Positions 1-6,081 of a stretch of DNA of 10,971 nucleotides are shown one piece after another. The notes below the pieces were generated by a model. The model was not told the origin of the DNA, made no database searches, and saw only the letters and a program-made list of their open reading frames with translations. Made by a program: the position numbers and the translations under genes. The stretch comes from an uncultured Sutterella sp. (GTDB taxonomy: Bacteria > Pseudomonadota > Gammaproteobacteria > Burkholderiales > Burkholderiaceae_F): assembly GCA_900546995.1 (NCBI GenBank), contig URFF01000059.1, positions 1 to 10,971 on the forward strand. Reading direction: 5' to 3'. Each line of letters begins with the position of its first letter. Within the stretch, counting starts at the first letter, position 1.

Positions 1-804
1 GGAGCGGCAACCTTGGTAAGTCACTGCAAAGCCATTGGTGTCAAGCGCTGCGTGCAAGATTCAAGCGGCAACGCCGGCAATAGTGTCGCAGCCTACAGTG
101 CCCGTGCCGGCATCGAGTGCGAAATTTTCGTTCCCGAAAGCACAAGCCCCAAAAAGATCACGATGATTGAATCGCATGGTGCGAAAGTTCATGTAGTGCC
201 GGGAACACGTGATCATTGTGCGGACGTTTGCCGAGCTAAGGTTCGTGATGAAGGCGTTTTCTATGCCAATCACGTCTTTAATCCCTTCTTTTATGAAGGA
301 ATGAAGGCCTATATCTACGAGACTTTCGAACAGCTTCATCGCATTCCGGCCAATATCGTCGTTCCGGTCGGTAACGGCACACTTTTTATCGGGGTTGTCA
401 AAGCGCTTGAACATTTGCTTGAAAGCGGTGCGATTGAATCTTTCCCCAATATCATCGCGCTTCAAAGTGAACTTGTCGATCCGCTTTATTTAGCGAAGAT
501 GCAAGGGTTGCGTCATCCGGTCAAGATTGATGTGAAGCCCACCATCGCCGAAGGGATCGCGATCGGCGAGCCGATGCGCGGAGAAGAAATTCTAGACATG
601 ATTTACCGGCACAATATCAAAGTGGTGACAGCGCCTGAAGACAAGATTCTTGAAGCGCGTCACGCGATTGCCAAGCGTGGCATTTACTGCGAGCACACCA
701 CCGCGGCAAACTACGCGGCCTATTTGCACTACTGCGACCTTTACGGCGAAACAACGGATACTCTCATCACGATGTGCGGCGCCGGCATCAAGTCCGACCA
801 TTAA
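1..804 (+). CDS. Threonine synthase-like PLP-dependent enzyme (3' part, 5' end outside window)
   Basis: The frame is open from base 1, so the gene begins before the window; the in-frame TTG at 13 is not a real start. The visible 267 residues match a fold-type II PLP enzyme of the threonine synthase/serine dehydratase type. An SSGNAGNS motif (visible residues 21-28) matches the substrate-binding loop. A glycine-rich VGNGT motif (123-127) matches the PLP phosphate-binding loop, and the C-terminus has the usual CGAGIKSDH-like ending. The catalytic lysine, normally just before this segment, lies upstream of base 1; the first visible residues, GAAT, are what would follow a KDRG-type lysine motif. 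Family members carry out beta-elimination or replacement on amino acids. Which substrate this one uses cannot be told, and many relatives are annotated only as threonine synthase-like. It has no evident link to the downstream redox genes, from which a 135-bp gap and a hairpin separate it. Confidence 0.85.
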   Translation, partial: GAATLVSHCKAIGVKRCVQDSSGNAGNSVAAYSARAGIECEIFVPESTSPKKITMIESHGAKVHVVPGTRDHCADVCRAKVRDEGVFYANHVFNPFFYEGMKAYIYETFEQLHRIPANIVVPVGNGTLFIGVVKALEHLLESGAIESFPNIIALQSELVDPLYLAKMQGLRHPVKIDVKPTIAEGIAIGEPMRGEEILDMIYRHNIKVVTAPEDKILEARHAIAKRGIYCEHTTAANYAAYLHYCDLYGETTDTLITMCGAGIKSDH

Positions 805-820
805 CAATTTCTTTCTAAAT

Positions 821-851
821 CGTTTGGGCTCATTGTTTTTTGAGCCCAACG
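821..851 (+). terminator. Stem-loop after the PLP enzyme gene, possible weak terminator
   Basis: Arms of about 11 bp (821-832 and 841-851, one bulged T) enclose a T-rich loop, 17 bp after the stop codon. There is no T-run after the right arm, so it is not a classic intrinsic terminator. It may protect the 3' end or act with Rho. Confidence 0.35.
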
Positions 852-939
852 GTTATAGAGGAAATATGACAACTTGATTACAATAGGCGCAATTACCTAG
901 ACGGAATAACCGTACGGCAGACCTGAGATTTCTGGGGAG

Positions 940-2988
940 ATGAAGTCTTTCGGTTTTGCCCGATCAATCAAGAGTTTTTGTATGAATCCCTTAATTTACG
1001 GCTTTTGGGACGGTGTGTTTTATGACAACCGTCAAACTTTTTCGCCCATGGTGCCAGAGGACTTGCCGCTTGATCAGTTCTCGCAATTCAATCCCGGCAA
1101 TCCCATCATGACCTTTGTCGGTGACAAAGGTTTTTTGGTGCTTGATCGTCGCGCGGATTTAGCCTTTGCCTTATGGCGCTACTATCAGCGTGTGGCCAAG
1201 GAATCCTGTGGAAAATGCACACCGTGTCGCACAGGCTCTTTAATCATTGTCGAAGCGCTCGAAAAAGCCGTAAAAGGGAAAGCCAGCGAAGTTGACTGGG
1301 ATTTTGTCGAGTCGGTTGCCAGACAGATGAAAGAGACGAGTCTCTGTGGAATAGGGCTTACGACACCAACCGCTTTTTTGGCGGCCATGCAATACTGTCC
1401 CAACGAAATCCGTGAGGCCAAAGCCACGCCTGAGGATCTCTACGACTACTATTCTTTATTGACCGCACCCTGCATTGAAGCGTGTCCGGCTCACGTCGAT
1501 ATTCCGCGCTACATTGATTACATCAAAGCGGGGGAGCCGGAACTTTCCGCCGCCGTTTTGTTGAAGCACTATCCGCTAGTGGGTAGCTGCGGTCGTGTTT
1601 GCGTCCGTTATTGTGAAAAGGCCTGCCGTCGTCGCTTCTTGGATGACGCGGTCGATATTAAAAATCTTAAGCGTTACGCGGCCGATGCGACCGGCCCCAT
1701 GCAACCGCTTTTTCACAATTCGCGCCTGGAAACCCATCCCTTGAGCCCGAAGATCGCCGTGGTCGGCGCCGGTCCCGCCGGTATCAACTGTGCCTATCAC
1801 TTGTTGCTACAGGGCTATGAAGTGGATATTTATGAAGCCAACAGTCACGCGGGCGGCATGGCTCAAGTGGGCATCCCGCAATACCGCTTACCCAAGGGAT
1901 TGTTGGAAAGCGAAACGGAAGTGATTACCGAATTGGGCGGCCAATATTTCTACCGCCAACGCTTAGGGTACGATTTTTCAATTACGGACCTTTTCAATCG
2001 CGGCTATAACGCTATCTTTATTGGTGTGGGTTGCTCCAAAGGGATGTATCTCGGTTTGGAAAACGAGGATACAACGCTCGCGGGTTACTTTAACGGCATT
2101 GATTTCTTGCATAAAGTCGAACGTTCGGTCTCAGGCCACAAACCGATGACGCTTAAAGGCGACGTCGTGGTTGTTGGGGGCGGTAACGTCGCCATGGACT
2201 GCGCCCGATCCGCCGCTCGAATGACCGACGGGACGGTGCACGTCATCTATCGTCGCACCGAAGAGGGGATGCCTGCCGATCATGAAGAAGTGCTCGCGGC
2301 CAAAGCCGAGGGGATTCAATTTCACTTCTTGTCGGTTCAGAAAGAGATTTTAAGTGACAACGGGAAAGTCACGGGGCTTAAAATCGCCAAAATGCGCGAG
2401 GAAAAAGTACCCGGTGCCAAACGCGGCAAACTCATCGAAATTGAAGGAACGGAGACGGTGATTGCCTGCGACACGTTGATTGCGGCCATCGGTCAACGCT
2501 TGGATCAACAAGTTCTTTGCGATGACGACGGCATCATGTTTGACCGCCGTGGCAATATTCAAGTCTCTGAAGCGCTTGCGACGACGCGGCCCGGCGTTTT
2601 CGCGGGCGGAGACTCCGCAACCGGTCCCACGACGTTGATTGACGGCATGGCTCAAGGTCAAATTGCCGCGCAGTCCATTCACGAGTACCTCACCCGAGGT
2701 TCAGTGGGCTTTGTGCCCCGGCGTCGCATGAGCGAATTGTTAAAGCGTGCGCATATCATGGAAGAAAAGGATCCGACAATTGATCTATGCCCGACACCAC
2801 GCCATGAATTAAAAACACTGAGCGTTGAAGAGCGTCGCGGTAACTTTGAGGAAGTGGACCTTTCGATGACCGATGAAGAGGCTATTCGTGAAGCCAATCG
2901 CTGCATGCGCTGCTATCGCATTTTCGGCGTGACAACACAACTGCCGGTCCCGGGTAATCTCACGCACATTCAGAATCAGGCTGTTTAA
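940..2988 (+). CDS. NuoF-type 4Fe-4S segment fused to GltD-like FAD/NAD(P) oxidoreductase, partner of the hydrogenase
   Basis: This 682-aa protein is probably the electron-transfer partner of the downstream hydrogenase, moving electrons between its Fe-S clusters and NAD(P)(H). Residues 90-136 carry the NuoF-type cluster ligands (ESCGKCTPC motif, plus C136 in SLCGIG). A GltD-like region follows: N-terminal Fe-S cysteines C178, C182, C217, C221, C225 and C229, an FAD GxGxxG motif (VVGAGPAG, about 274-281), an NAD(P) motif (VVGGGNVA, about 411-418), a second flavin motif (AGGDSATGPT, about 555-564) and a C-terminal CMRC pair (C655, C658). The NADH/FMN Rossmann domain and thioredoxin-like [2Fe-2S] domain of true NuoF/HydB proteins are absent. 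The start is uncertain. The ATG at 940 follows an in-frame stop at 907, but its GGGGAG touches the start codon. The ATG at 982, with AAGAG 7 bp upstream, is an equally good choice (668 aa). The stop overlaps the AAGGAG of hydA, 12 bp before its ATG, so the two form an operon. Confidence 0.85.
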   Translation: MKSFGFARSIKSFCMNPLIYGFWDGVFYDNRQTFSPMVPEDLPLDQFSQFNPGNPIMTFVGDKGFLVLDRRADLAFALWRYYQRVAKESCGKCTPCRTGSLIIVEALEKAVKGKASEVDWDFVESVARQMKETSLCGIGLTTPTAFLAAMQYCPNEIREAKATPEDLYDYYSLLTAPCIEACPAHVDIPRYIDYIKAGEPELSAAVLLKHYPLVGSCGRVCVRYCEKACRRRFLDDAVDIKNLKRYAADATGPMQPLFHNSRLETHPLSPKIAVVGAGPAGINCAYHLLLQGYEVDIYEANSHAGGMAQVGIPQYRLPKGLLESETEVITELGGQYFYRQRLGYDFSITDLFNRGYNAIFIGVGCSKGMYLGLENEDTTLAGYFNGIDFLHKVERSVSGHKPMTLKGDVVVVGGGNVAMDCARSAARMTDGTVHVIYRRTEEGMPADHEEVLAAKAEGIQFHFLSVQKEILSDNGKVTGLKIAKMREEKVPGAKRGKLIEIEGTETVIACDTLIAAIGQRLDQQVLCDDDGIMFDRRGNIQVSEALATTRPGVFAGGDSATGPTTLIDGMAQGQIAAQSIHEYLTRGSVGFVPRRRMSELLKRAHIMEEKDPTIDLCPTPRHELKTLSVEERRGNFEEVDLSMTDEEAIREANRCMRCYRIFGVTTQLPVPGNLTHIQNQAV

Positions 2989-3000
2989 AGGAGAGACTCG

Positions 3001-3855
3001 ATGTCGATTAATCATTTTGCCAGTATTAACGGTCATCAAGTCTCGTTTGATGAGGGCCAGACGATTCTTGAGGTCGCGAAAAAAGAAGGGATATTCATCC
3101 CGACGTTATGCGCCTATATGCCGCTTAATCACACACCGGGCACCTGCCGCATGTGTTTAGTGGAAGTGTTTGATGAGGGTAACGAAACCGGACGCATTGT
3201 CACCGCCTGCACAACCCCGATTAAAGAGGGGCAACGCATTTTCACACGCAACGAACGTGTGCGCAAAATGCAACAGCTGCAAATGGCGCTTTTATTTGCC
3301 GATCATGATCAGGACTGTAAGAGTTGCGCCCGGCACGGCGATTGCGAGTTGCAGGATGTCTCGCTTTTTATCGGTATGAAACACTGGCCGATGAAGAAAA
3401 ATTTCATTGCCGATCGGCCTTATGATGATTCCTCTGCCGGCATTGTTCGCGATGTCAATAAATGCATCCGATGCGGTCGTTGCGTGGAAGTGTGCCGTCA
3501 GGTCCAGGGGATCGGTGCGCTCACCATTGACGAATTCGGTACCCGAGCGGGCGTTGCCATGACAGGCGCCAAACGTTGGGCCGATTCCGCTAAGTGCGTC
3601 CAATGCGGACAATGCACGCTCGTTTGCCCCACGGGCGCGTTAAGCGAAAAAGACGAAACCGACCGGGTTCTCAGTATGATTGACGATCCGAACTTGACGA
3701 CCGTGGTGCAAATGGCGCCGGCCGTGCGCGTGACGCTTGGCGAAGAGTTCGGTGCGGCACCCGGTGAAAATATCGAAGGCAAAATCATTTACGCCTTAAA
3801 GCATATCGGCGTGGATTACGTGATGGACACAAATTTCGCAGCCGATATGCTTTAA
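3001..3855 (+). CDS. hydA: Hydrogenase HydA, N-terminal fragment (Fe-S electron relay)
   Basis: The ATG at 3001 has an AAGGAGAG ribosome binding site about 6 bp upstream. The 284-aa product contains the electron-relay domains of a NuoG/HydA-type hydrogenase. These are a plant-ferredoxin-like [2Fe-2S] domain (C37, C49, C52, C70), a His-ligated 4Fe-4S site (H102, C106, C109, C115, ending in CELQ), and a two-cluster ferredoxin domain (C155, C158, C161, C165 and C199, C202, C205, C209 followed by PTG). The H-cluster domain starts at about residue 235 and is cut after AADML by the TAA within the inserted DNA. The last residue before the stop (Leu284) and the stop itself are encoded by the inserted sequence; the intact gene would continue with Val. 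The fragment alone cannot be catalytic. Confidence 0.8.
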   Translation: MSINHFASINGHQVSFDEGQTILEVAKKEGIFIPTLCAYMPLNHTPGTCRMCLVEVFDEGNETGRIVTACTTPIKEGQRIFTRNERVRKMQQLQMALLFADHDQDCKSCARHGDCELQDVSLFIGMKHWPMKKNFIADRPYDDSSAGIVRDVNKCIRCGRCVEVCRQVQGIGALTIDEFGTRAGVAMTGAKRWADSAKCVQCGQCTLVCPTGALSEKDETDRVLSMIDDPNLTTVVQMAPAVRVTLGEEFGAAPGENIEGKIIYALKHIGVDYVMDTNFAADML

Positions 3856-3927
3856 GGCGTAAATGATTTTGCCTTAAAGCATATCGGCGTGGATTACGTG
3901 ATGGACACAAATTTCGCAGCCGATATG
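3776..3927 (+). repeat. Composite direct plus inverted repeat inside hydA (template-switch scar)
   Basis: Two identical 57-bp direct copies lie at 3793-3849 and 3871-3927, offset by 78 bp. Between them, bases 3850-3870 are the exact reverse complement of 3781-3801. With the flanks included, 3776-3810 and 3841-3875 form a perfect 35-bp inverted repeat around a 30-base loop. The uninterrupted gene would already contain a 9-bp inverted repeat (CATATCGGC at 3802-3810, GCCGATATG at 3841-3849). That is the likely site of the first switch. The short AAGGC/GCCTT match (3776-3780 against 3871-3875) is the likely return point. Confidence 0.9.
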
Positions 3928-4932
3928 GTCATCATGGAAGAGGGGACTGAACTCATTGAGCGGCTCAAAGCTCGTCAAACCGGTAAGCCTGCCGCATTGC
4001 CGATGTTTACTTCGTGTTGCCCCGGTTGGGTCAATTACGTGGAAAAACACATTCCGATGGTGATGGACTATCTTTCTTCGACGCGTTCTCCGCAAGCGGT
4101 TTTCGGAGCGCTCGCAAAGGCCTATTTGCCGCAGTCGCTAAATGTCAAGCGGGAAAACCTTCGCGTGATTTCCATCATGCCCTGCACGGCGAAAAAAGGT
4201 GAAGCGCTGCGACCGACCTTGGCGAGGGCGGACATGGGGCCTGACGTGGACGCGGTTTTAACCGTCCGTGAGTTAGCCAAACTCATGCGCCGCTGCGGTA
4301 CCCACTTAAAGTTCTGCGATGAAGCGCACTATGATAACGATCTTTTCGCGAGTTACTCCGGTGCGGGAGCCATTTTCGGCACCACAGGCGGCGTGATGGA
4401 AGCGGCTGTGCGAACCGCCTATGCGCTAACGCATAACGGAAAATCCCTTGATCCGATTGTTTATCAACCGGTTCGCGGAATGGATGGCGTTAAGGAAGCG
4501 ACGGCTGATTTGGGTGAACTTGGCACAATTCGCATTGCCGTTGTGCATGGCTTGGCTCGCACGCAGGCTCTTTTAGATCGAATGAGTCGGGGAGAGGCGG
4601 TTTATGATTTTGTGGAAGTGATGGCGTGTCCTGGCGGCTGCGTTGCTGGTGGCGGCACCCCACGCAAGAAAAACAATTACCAGCCTTTCTTGAAAGAACG
4701 GCAAAACGCCCTTTACCGCATTGATGCTGAGGCAGCGGTTCGCGAGTCGCATAAAAATCCGCAGGTCATCGCAATGTACGCAGATCATTTAGGTCAGCCA
4801 GGCAGCGCCATTGCCCACGAATTGCTTCACTGCGAATACGTCTCCAAAAAGCGCGACCGTGAAGCACCTGACGTGCGAAAACTTTGGCTCAAACTCTCCA
4901 ATCGCTACACACCGGAGAGCAAAAAGCGGTAA
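3889..4932 (+). CDS. hydA: Hydrogenase HydA, C-terminal fragment (H-cluster domain)
   Basis: This 347-aa segment, counted from a GTG at 3889, holds the catalytic H-cluster domain. It has motif 1 TSCCPGW (residues 41-47), including the proton-transfer cysteine C43 and cluster ligand C44. It also has motif 2 MPCTAKKGE (97-105, C99), motif 3 EVMACPGGCVAGGG (243-256, C247 and C251), and the C-terminal tail ending in AHELLHCEY. All catalytic cysteines are present. No ribosome binding site precedes the GTG, nor the ATGs at 3901 and 3925, so independent translation is unlikely. It is in the same frame as the N-terminal fragment. The C-terminal K/R-rich end runs into the start of the ribB leader. Confidence 0.75.
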   Translation: MDYVMDTNFAADMVIMEEGTELIERLKARQTGKPAALPMFTSCCPGWVNYVEKHIPMVMDYLSSTRSPQAVFGALAKAYLPQSLNVKRENLRVISIMPCTAKKGEALRPTLARADMGPDVDAVLTVRELAKLMRRCGTHLKFCDEAHYDNDLFASYSGAGAIFGTTGGVMEAAVRTAYALTHNGKSLDPIVYQPVRGMDGVKEATADLGELGTIRIAVVHGLARTQALLDRMSRGEAVYDFVEVMACPGGCVAGGGTPRKKNNYQPFLKERQNALYRIDAEAAVRESHKNPQVIAMYADHLGQPGSAIAHELLHCEYVSKKRDREAPDVRKLWLKLSNRYTPESKKR

Positions 4933-4935
4933 AAT
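4906..4935 (+). promoter_or_regulatory. Candidate sigma-70 promoter for the ribB leader
   Basis: TAAAAT at 4930-4935 (5 of 6 matches to the -10 consensus) overlaps the hydA stop codon. TACACA at 4906-4911 (4 of 6 matches to -35) lies 18 bp upstream. Transcription would begin near 4942, directly at the first bases of the riboswitch, which supports the assignment. Readthrough from the hydrogenase operon is also possible, since no terminator separates them. Confidence 0.4.
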
Positions 4936-4944
4936 CCGCGTTTG

Positions 4945-5073
4945 ACTCAGGGCGGGGTGCAAGTCCCCACCGGTGGTTAAAGTCCACGAGCGGGCGGCAG
5001 TTTTTCTTAATTGCCGCTGTCAGCAGAGCCGGTGTGATTCCGGTACCGACGGTAACAGTCCGGAAGAAAGAGT
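4945..5073 (+). ncRNA. FMN riboswitch (RFN element)
   Basis: The conserved RFN blocks occur in order: CAGGGCGGGGTGCAAGTCCC (4949-4968), CACCGGTGG, GTCCACGAGC, then a variable GC-rich stem (GCGGCA 4994-4999 with TGCCGC 5012-5017). After that come CAGAGCCGGTGTGATTCCGG, ACCGACGGTAACAGTCCGG and GAAGAAAGAG. ACTC at 4945-4948 and GAGT at 5070-5073 close the outer P1 helix. This aptamer binds flavin mononucleotide and turns down riboflavin-synthesis genes when FMN is plentiful. Its place directly upstream of ribB fits. Confidence 0.95.
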
Positions 5074-5074
5074 G

Positions 5075-5178
5075 ATCCTTTCCAACCGACACAAGGACCT
5101 GCCGGTCCTTTGTGTTGTCCCTGATGCAATTCATCCTGAAATTTTTTCTTTTGATGAAAGGCTTTATCCATGCATCAG
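5075..5178 (+). promoter_or_regulatory. Riboswitch expression platform and ribB ribosome-binding region
   Basis: A strong hairpin (5089-5099 with 5104-5115) follows the aptamer but lacks a T-run, so control is probably at translation. The Shine-Dalgarno GAAAGG (5156-5161, 8 bp before the ATG) is complementary to CCTTTC (5077-5082) just after P1. CTTTC (5078-5082) can instead pair with GAAAG (5066-5070) at the 3' edge of the aptamer. Two nested repeats also surround the start: CTGATGCA (5121-5128) with TGCATCAG (5171-5178), and TTCATC (5130-5135) with GATGAA (5153-5158). The pairings are seen; the switching role is inferred. Confidence 0.5.
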
Positions 5179-5823
5179 TCTGAAAACCTTTTAAACCGTT
5201 ATGGTCAAAGCGCCACTGAGCGCGTTGAACGGGCTTTAAATGACTTACGCGCCGGCAAGGGTGTCATGGTTGTTGATGATGAAGACCGTGAAAACGAAGG
5301 CGATTTAATCTACTCAACGGATTTTTTAACCGTGCCTCAAATGGCTTTGATGATCCGTGCGTGCTCGGGCATCGTCTGCGTGTGCTTGCGTGATGAAGAT
5401 TGCAAACGCTTGCAATTGCCGCAAATGGTTGAAAATAACACGAACACTCAAGGGACGGCTTTCACTGTTTCGATTGAAGCCGCTCACGGCTGCACAACCG
5501 GTGTGAGCGCTCACGATCGAGTGACAACGATCAAGGCAGCCGCCAACCCCAACGGTAAGCCCGAAGATCTCTTGCGCCCTGGACACGTCTATCCGTTGCG
5601 TGCTCGTCAGGGAGGCGTTTTGGAGCGTCGGGGTCACACGGAAGCGACGGTCGATCTCATGCGCTTAGCCGGTCTTAATCCTGCCGGTGTTTTGTGCGAA
5701 CTCATGAACGAAGACGGCTCGATGGCCAAATTGCCGCAAGTCTGTGATTTCGCTGACTTGCACGGATTGACGGTTTTGTCTGTTGAAGATCTCGCCGAGT
5801 ACCGTTTGGCCAAAAACTGCTGA
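5170..5823 (+). CDS. ribB: 3,4-dihydroxy-2-butanone 4-phosphate synthase
   Basis: RibB converts ribulose 5-phosphate to 3,4-dihydroxy-2-butanone 4-phosphate and formate, supplying the four-carbon unit of riboflavin in the cytoplasm. The product is 217 aa, the same length as the E. coli enzyme, and is full length. The signature DDEDRENEGD lies at 36-45; by alignment with E. coli RibB, E41 is the metal-binding glutamate. Further motifs are GCTTGVSAHDR (107-117), RPGHVYPL (136-143) and RRGHTEA (153-159), where H156 matches the second metal ligand. There is no GTP cyclohydrolase II domain, so this is RibB and not a RibBA fusion. The ATG at 5170 has GAAAGG 8 bp upstream. The gene is a single unit with its own leader riboswitch and a terminator about 60 bp downstream. 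Confidence 0.96.
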   Translation: MHQSENLLNRYGQSATERVERALNDLRAGKGVMVVDDEDRENEGDLIYSTDFLTVPQMALMIRACSGIVCVCLRDEDCKRLQLPQMVENNTNTQGTAFTVSIEAAHGCTTGVSAHDRVTTIKAAANPNGKPEDLLRPGHVYPLRARQGGVLERRGHTEATVDLMRLAGLNPAGVLCELMNEDGSMAKLPQVCDFADLHGLTVLSVEDLAEYRLAKNC

Positions 5824-5884
5824 TCTGAATTCGAATCGTCGTCTAGCAACGAAGAGTCTGACGAACAAAGTCAGTCAAAATAAA

Positions 5885-5908
5885 GGGGGAGCGGAAAGCT
5901 CCCTTTTT
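5885..5908 (+). terminator. Rho-independent terminator of ribB, probably bidirectional
   Basis: GGGAGC (5887-5892) and GCTCCC (5898-5903) enclose GGAAA and are followed by TTTTTGTT. The opposite strand also shows a T-rich stretch after the stem, so it could end transcripts from the minus strand whose frame stops at 5910. Confidence 0.9.
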
Positions 5909-5909
5909 G

Positions 5910-6044
5910 TTAGGTTGATTGACTTAAAGTCCGCTTTAACTTTTTAACCAATGTCAAAATTCGCTCATTCTCTTGGTCAAAATAGTGGATAGTGCTCAGA
6001 TATACGGCAAAAGGCGTATAGCCGAAAAGGTGGGCTTCGTCCAT
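5910..6044 (-). CDS. Small unrecognised frame or 3' gene remnant, 44 aa
   Basis: On the minus strand an ATG at 6044 opens a 44-codon frame ending in TAA at 5910, two bases from the ribB terminator hairpin and its T-run. The predicted peptide looks natural in composition: an aromatic-rich first half (FGYTPFAVYLSTIHYFD) and a charged helical second half (ENERILTLVKKLKRTL). Its codons resemble those of neighbouring genes. It does not overlap ribB or metQ. No ribosome binding site precedes the ATG. The frame stays open upstream as far as 6257, but there it runs antisense to metQ. It may be a small protein or the surviving 3' end of a gene that once converged on ribB. I recognise no family. Confidence 0.3.
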   Translation of the reverse strand: MDEAHLFGYTPFAVYLSTIHYFDQENERILTLVKKLKRTLSQST

Positions 6045-6081
6045 AATACAGGCGTCGTTACTTAGAGAGGGGAATGAGCAA

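Larger units (their letters stand above)
3001..4932 (+). pseudogene. hydA: [FeFe] hydrogenase catalytic subunit, interrupted by a 78-bp insertion with an in-frame stop
   Basis: Taken as one locus, this encodes a multi-cluster [FeFe] hydrogenase, which interconverts protons and H2 in the cytoplasm. The N-terminal and C-terminal halves lie in the same reading frame, 33 bp apart, and are separated only by TAA at 3853-3855. Removing one repeat unit (78 bp, exactly 26 codons) would restore an uninterrupted 617-aa protein, a normal length for a HydA with a 2Fe-2S domain, a His-ligated cluster and two 4Fe-4S clusters. Every expected cluster ligand and H-cluster motif is intact on one side or the other, and no other stop or frameshift is seen. 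The lesion therefore looks recent, or is a sequencing/assembly artefact. If it is real, no active enzyme would be made unless the stop is read through, giving a 643-residue product. No maturation genes (hydE, hydF, hydG) are in the window. Confidence 0.8.

Noticed and set aside
61..465. Minus-strand frame of 134 codons opposite the PLP enzyme gene
   Set aside because: It is fully antisense to a gene with clear family motifs, and its peptide has no recognisable domain.
874..887. FNR-like site upstream of the hydrogenase operon (TTGATTACAATAGG)
   Set aside because: Only the left half-site is perfect; the right half matches at just two of five positions, so it is not better than chance.
3776..3927. 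Interpreting the repeats in hydA as a mobile-element end, attachment site or invertible switch
   Set aside because: There is no transposase or integrase, no target-site duplication apart from the copied host sequence, and all inserted bases derive from the adjacent gene itself.
940..4932. Reading the operon as part of respiratory complex I (nuoF-nuoG)
   Set aside because: The second gene has all three H-cluster motifs (TSCCPGW, MPCTAKKGE, MACPGGCVAGGG), and the first lacks the NADH/FMN domain and is fused to a GltD-like protein.
5918..6020. Possible metQ promoters (TTGACT 5919-5924, TTGGTC 5973-5978) and a TATACG/CGTATA dyad (6001-6020)
   Set aside because: No acceptable -10 lies at 16-18 bp from either -35 candidate, and the dyad is only 6 bp per arm.
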